This document shows positions 63,621 to 64,000 of a stretch of 64,000 nt of DNA, piece after piece; within the stretch, counting starts at the first letter, position 1, and every line of letters begins with the position of its first letter. Below the pieces are notes generated by a model. That model saw only the letters and a program-made list of their open reading frames with translations. It ran no database searches and had not been told where the DNA came from. This DNA comes from Streptomyces canus (GTDB lineage: Bacteria > Actinomycetota > Actinomycetes > Streptomycetales > Streptomycetaceae). Where the stretch lies: assembly GCF_030815415.1 (NCBI RefSeq), contig NZ_JAUSWW010000001.1, positions 7,564,001-7,628,000 of the forward strand. The letters run 5' to 3'. A program made the translations under genes and the position numbers.

Positions 63621-64000
63621 ATGGACGACGCATCGCGGCGGCAGGTGCGGGGACGGGTGGTCCTCGCCGACGACGACATCCTGCTCCGGGAGGGACTGGC
63701 GAGTCTCTGCCAGAGAGCCGGGTACGAGGTGGCCGGCCAGGCGGGTGACGCGGAGCGGCTTCTGGAACTGGTCCATGAGGAGCGCCCCGACATCGCCGTC
63801 GTCGACATACGGATGCCGCCCGACCACTCCACGGAGGGTCTCAAGGCGGCCCGCACCATCCGGGAGCGCCACCCCGGCACCGGCATCCTCGTCCTGTCGG
63901 CGTTCGTGGAGGTCGAGGACGCCCTGGAACTGCTGGCCGGCGGGCGCGGGGTCGGCTACCTGCTGAAGAGCCGGGTCACGGTCGTCGACGAGTTCATCGA
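63621..64000 (+). CDS. response regulator (NarL/LuxR type expected), cut by window end
   Basis: The first 126 codons form a receiver domain: VVLADDDILLREGLASLCQR with the acidic pair, DIAVVDIRMPPDHSTEGLKA with the phosphoacceptor Asp, ILVLSAFVEVEDA and GYLLKSRV with the Lys. ATG 63621 follows GGGGGGCCGGGG. The sequence ends before the output domain; NarL-type receivers with RMPPDHSTEG normally have a LuxR HTH. Likely partner of the histidine kinase ending at 63143. Confidence 0.85.
   Translation, partial: MDDASRRQVRGRVVLADDDILLREGLASLCQRAGYEVAGQAGDAERLLELVHEERPDIAVVDIRMPPDHSTEGLKAARTIRERHPGTGILVLSAFVEVEDALELLAGGRGVGYLLKSRVTVVDEFI

Overview
The window looks like an interior piece of a Streptomyces (or very close actinomycete) chromosome. 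Support comes from the very high GC content, strong third-position G/C coding, frequent GTG starts, a XRE/DUF397/ATPase regulatory cluster of the WhiJ type, a PafBC-type DNA-damage promoter motif, and proteins that read as close relatives of Streptomyces UvrA, UvrB and TerD. It is mostly core or semi-conserved genome. I see no insertion sequence, prophage, CRISPR array, rRNA or normally ordered tRNA.

Layout. 1-5.9 kb: a cut-off membrane gene, family-5 uracil-DNA glycosylase, prolyl aminopeptidase, then a GntR regulator divergent from an NCS1 permease and an Asp/Glu/hydantoin-racemase-like protein (a small nucleobase or hydantoin uptake cluster with a visible operator), GNAT and RidA proteins. 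5.9-9.2 kb: hypothetical proteins, including a frameshifted paralogue of a gene 1 kb away, and a nucleotidyltransferase with a frameshift in a G run. 9.2-10.4 kb: a conserved protein of unknown function followed by a non-coding stretch holding two tandem circularly permuted tRNA-like structures, ended by a strong hairpin. This is the most unusual object in the window. 10.5-18 kb: FUSC exporter-like protein, endonuclease/exonuclease/phosphatase protein (C-terminus frameshifted), amidohydrolase, DUF899, ABC exporter. 18.2-18.9 kb: about eight ~93-bp degenerate tandem repeats. 18.9-21.4 kb: WhiJ-like regulatory cluster. 21.4-28.6 kb: tyrosine phosphatase, orphan GltD, DUF1772, DUF2293, NAD(P)-binding protein divergent from HxlR, kinase-like protein without a P-loop, F420/PPOX protein, CBS protein. 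28.7-35.3 kb: CorA, methyltransferase, an 87-bp triple repeat, the psuG-pfkB pseudouridine operon, VOC protein, MGMT (ogt), glycerophosphodiesterase. 35.6-45.6 kb: MHYT protein, uvrB, terD, a TerD/FtsK-like fusion, TerC behind a yybP-ykoY (Mn2+) riboswitch candidate, a ChaA-type antiporter and an MFS gene with a nonsense codon. 45.7-54.9 kb: MccF-like S66 peptidase, aroQ, a polar amino-acid ABC transporter operon, an MBL hydrolase, a mycothiol-type isomerase and uvrA. 55-58.3 kb: LacI regulator plus PfkB sugar kinase, with a 28-bp perfect palindrome upstream of lacI, and a XRE protein. 58.4-64 kb: a stand-alone receiver protein, then a sugar-binding lipoprotein, a 910-aa histidine kinase and a response regulator cut by the window end.

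The main theme is DNA damage. uvrA, uvrB, ogt and terD each carry the same promoter layout, TTGTCAGTG-N8-TAnnnT (terD has CTGTCAGTG). This is the RecA-independent PafBC-type motif known from mycobacteria. The shared motif joins a nucleotide-excision-repair pair, direct alkyl reversal and a Ter-family stress operon into one likely regulon. Several genes are broken by single events: frameshifts near 6.1, 9.0 and 12.6 kb and a nonsense codon at 45.16 kb. Two of the frameshifts lie in G runs and could be sequence errors.
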